Shown in pieces: positions 61,785-64,000 of a stretch of DNA of 64,000 bases. Within the stretch, counting starts at the first letter, position 1. Each line of letters opens with the position of its first letter. The stretch spans positions 3,544,001-3,608,000 of the forward strand of contig JAWRVZ010000042.1 in assembly GCA_037043235.1 (NCBI GenBank), given 5' to 3'. Source of the DNA: Rhodeus uyekii. Taxonomy: Eukaryota; Chordata; Actinopteri; Cypriniformes; Acheilognathidae. The notes beneath the pieces are model-generated. The model saw only the letters and a list, made by a program, of their open reading frames with translations. It was not told where the DNA came from and did no database searches. Position numbers and translations under genes: made by a program.

Positions 61785-62210
61785 CACTGCTCAAAACAAT
61801 TAAGGGAACACTTAGTAATCACAGTTAGTTAAACTTCAGACATAGAAGGACAACAACAAGCAGCAGGACTGGGATCTCTGTGTGAGGAGGAACAGGAAGA
61901 GCTATCAGATATCTCCAGTAATATCCACAGACTTCCATATGAAGCCAATGCTACCCTCACAGCTGTTAAGAACCGGGGTTAAATACTCAGAGTAGACTGA
62001 CTTACATTATGAGTTGCTGTGATGAATTTCATGCAAGTTGGGTCTAGCCGTTGATTTACGTTGATGGTTTTGATTTCCACTGACTGTTGACACATACATT
62101 TTACTCTTAAAAAATCATAGAATGTATATAAATAAACATTTTCAAATTAAATAATTAATTTATTGAAATTCACTTTGTGATTTAAATGTTCCCTTAATTT
62201 TTGAGCAGTG
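61785..62210. mobile_element. TA-flanked MITE, 426 bp
   Basis: Terminal inverted repeats cactgctcaaaacaattaag and the complement of 'cttaatttttgagcagtg' are flanked by TA (61783-61784 and 62211-62212). The inner part adds 'ggaacactt' and 'aaatgttccc'. This is a Tc1/mariner-group MITE without coding content. Confidence 0.87.
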
Positions 62211-62212
62211 TA

Positions 62213-63837
62213 TTCCAAAAAATATTCTTCTCATTTTTGTTAGTGTTTTATGTAAAATTTTCTCTTATTTAATTAATATTTATTGCACTATTTTAGTGTT
62301 ACCCTGATGTTGTTTTATTTTTGTGTATTTGAGGAATTTGCCATCCTTTATGGACAGGCCACTTTTTGCTTTTTATTGTACTGCCAGTATGTAATATGGT
62401 GGATTTCAGCACATTTTACTATACAATGCATATTTTGATATTTTACAGAGCTTGGAATACTAACTATCTAAGTTACTAGGAAACTAGGTCAAGACAGGAA
62501 CAAATCAACCACAGTTCTTACATTAACATTGTATCAATCAATAAAAAAATATGGTTATATGCTGTAAAAAATCCAGGGAACCATTACGCCATTCCATAAC
62601 ATCCATTCCATACATTGTCGCTATAATTTGGGGTGATTCAGAAAGATGGAGCATAGGATCTAAAATTATTAAAACATTAAAATTAAAAGGATATTTTGGA
62701 TGTTAAAAGGAGTTTGTATTTGTTATAACACTGGTAAATTATATTCATTGTGAAACAGGCTATTAGTTTCTCTAATATTAATAAAAAGGTGTAATTAACT
62801 TGGATTACTTGGATTCTATTCGGCTTAACGCCTCTCCATTCATTACAAAAGTTTGATTAAGAATTTGTTTTGAATATACTTAATTATTTTATAATGGAAA
62901 CAACACGCTCTCTTTACACTATAACACTTACCAATTGTCACACTATAAATGGATTTATTTGTGAAAACACCTGTATATATCTGAAGCGGATTTGAGGGTC
63001 TTTGGTATTAAAAAGTAAGAAAACAATGCCAGCACACTAATGGTCTTTTGTCACGTCCAGAGAGTTTCAAAATTGACCAATGAAGGTGAAAGATTTTTAG
63101 TACACGCTAAAACAATATCAGATTGCCTGCTAAGAAATCAACAAGCAGTCATTCTCATGTCAAGACCAGCATAATTATTCATCTTTAATGGTTGCCTCAT
63201 ACACTCTTAATAGCTCCCAGGAAGGGACAATGTTCACAGATGCCTTTGCAAACAGATGCATTGGGGAGCTGAGATAATTACCAGACATTCATTAGGATAC
63301 ATTTTCATGAATCTCCACTCTCTGGCAAAACCTCCATTAAGCCTTGAATTTATTGAATAAGAGATGTGTTTGGGACAGACAAATAAATATACGAATACTC
63401 CGTGAAACAAAGCAAAGACTGTCCCAGAGCGCCAAACTTCTGGTCCCAATTCATATTAGGTGCCCTTAACAACTATGTACTTACATGATTTTTAAGCACT
63501 TGATAGAATGCATGTATGATTTACATTAAAGTTCATACATTATACTTACATTTAAAGTACCTGTATGATCAAAGTACCATAAACATTTAAGTGCAATTTT
63601 GTAAGTACACAGTAATTACAATATTGCAACAATTGTGATTAAAAAAACAAACAGAATACATCAATATAGATTCAGTCATCTCAATTGGCAAATTATGGCC
63701 ACTCAGGATTCACTACATTTGATTTTAGTTTGTAGTGCATCTCACATGCTGTAAAAGAGCATGTGCATATATCAACTAGTCAGAAAAAGTATGGAGCCTG
63801 TATTGATACCCAGAATCGATCTTGGTATCTACAATCT
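62213..63837. other. Intergenic DNA, no gene recognised
   Basis: AT-rich. No supported ORF or repeat family was recognised. Confidence 0.55.
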
Positions 63838-64000
63838 TGTCAGGGTTCTGCAAGAGAGAGAACCCAAGCGCAGAATGAAAAGTGAGGTTTTATTAACACG
63901 ACTGAAGACAAGGCACAATAGGGGAAGTGAGGTGTGAAAGTTCAACAAGCAGGGCATGGTCCACAAAGAGACAGGCAGGGGAGGATGACCACAGAGATCA
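63838..64000 (-). mobile_element. Start of a probable LTR element, cut by the window edge
   Basis: It begins TGTCAGGGTTCTGC and continues with 'gaacccaagcgcagaatgaa' and 'gaggttttattaacacga'. The layout (TGTC start, 'acccaa-gcgcagaatga', then a TTTATT motif) parallels the plus-sense start of the outer LTR at 57723. It may therefore be the 3' LTR of a related minus-strand element. The other end lies outside the window. Confidence 0.5.

Overview
This window reads as intergenic, transposon-dense DNA from a ray-finned fish, most likely an otophysan or cyprinid-type genome. The evidence is the mix of repeats: Tc1-like elements with TA target duplications, DIRS-type retrotransposon relics (gag and tyrosine recombinase), an L2-type LINE, a V-SINE-like SINE, PIF/Harbinger-like and hAT elements, gag-only LTR retrotransposons, and a short MITE common in cyprinid genomes. 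No host protein-coding gene could be recognised with confidence. Two features may be non-transposon genes: an intact tRNA-Glu(TTC) gene and an unassigned 216-codon ORF, both in the loop of a very large palindrome. Many long open frames here come from (TG/CA)n arrays, a 99-bp minisatellite, or antisense reading of retroelements, and are not genes.

Layout. 1-5580: sparse DNA with a pogo/Tigger-like element (2790-3474) and a 591-bp TTA-flanked MITE (4989-5579). 5583-25770: a giant inverted repeat. The left arm (about 5583-10892) and right arm (13378 to about 25770) are nearly identical and enclose a 2.5-kb single-copy loop (10893-13377). The right arm is interrupted by a 7.2-kb DNA transposon (16571-23729) that entered a (CA)n microsatellite. 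That transposon itself carries a 99-bp tandem array, a TA-flanked MITE, a fold-back element and a Tc1 copy. 25771-36770: a perfect 124-bp hairpin, a pogo-like element with a possible solo LTR inside, and two Tc1-like elements. Each Tc1-like element is split by a copy of the same Harbinger-like family with 3-bp CWG target duplications. 36774-46100: two deleted DIRS relics flanking a 5'-truncated L2 LINE. 46100-51700: little recognisable sequence apart from a small reverse-transcriptase fragment.

51709-58258 is a three-level nest whose target duplications can all be read. A minus-strand LTR element (536-bp LTRs, TSD CTTTC) has a hAT element in one LTR (TSD GTGCATTG), and the hAT has a plus-strand LTR element in it (335-bp LTRs, TSD GACAC). 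LTR divergence agrees with the nesting order. 58264-64000 holds a deleted pogo-like MITE, a small minisatellite, a TA-flanked MITE and the start of another apparent LTR at the right edge.

The most unusual object is the palindrome, about 20 kb in its present form. It has nearly identical 5.2-5.3 kb arms, degenerate internal repeats with splice-like borders, and a loop carrying a tRNA gene and an ORF without recognised homologues. It could be an inverted segmental duplication kept alike by gene conversion, or a large uncharacterised fold-back mobile element. No clean outer target duplication was found, so the sequence alone does not decide.
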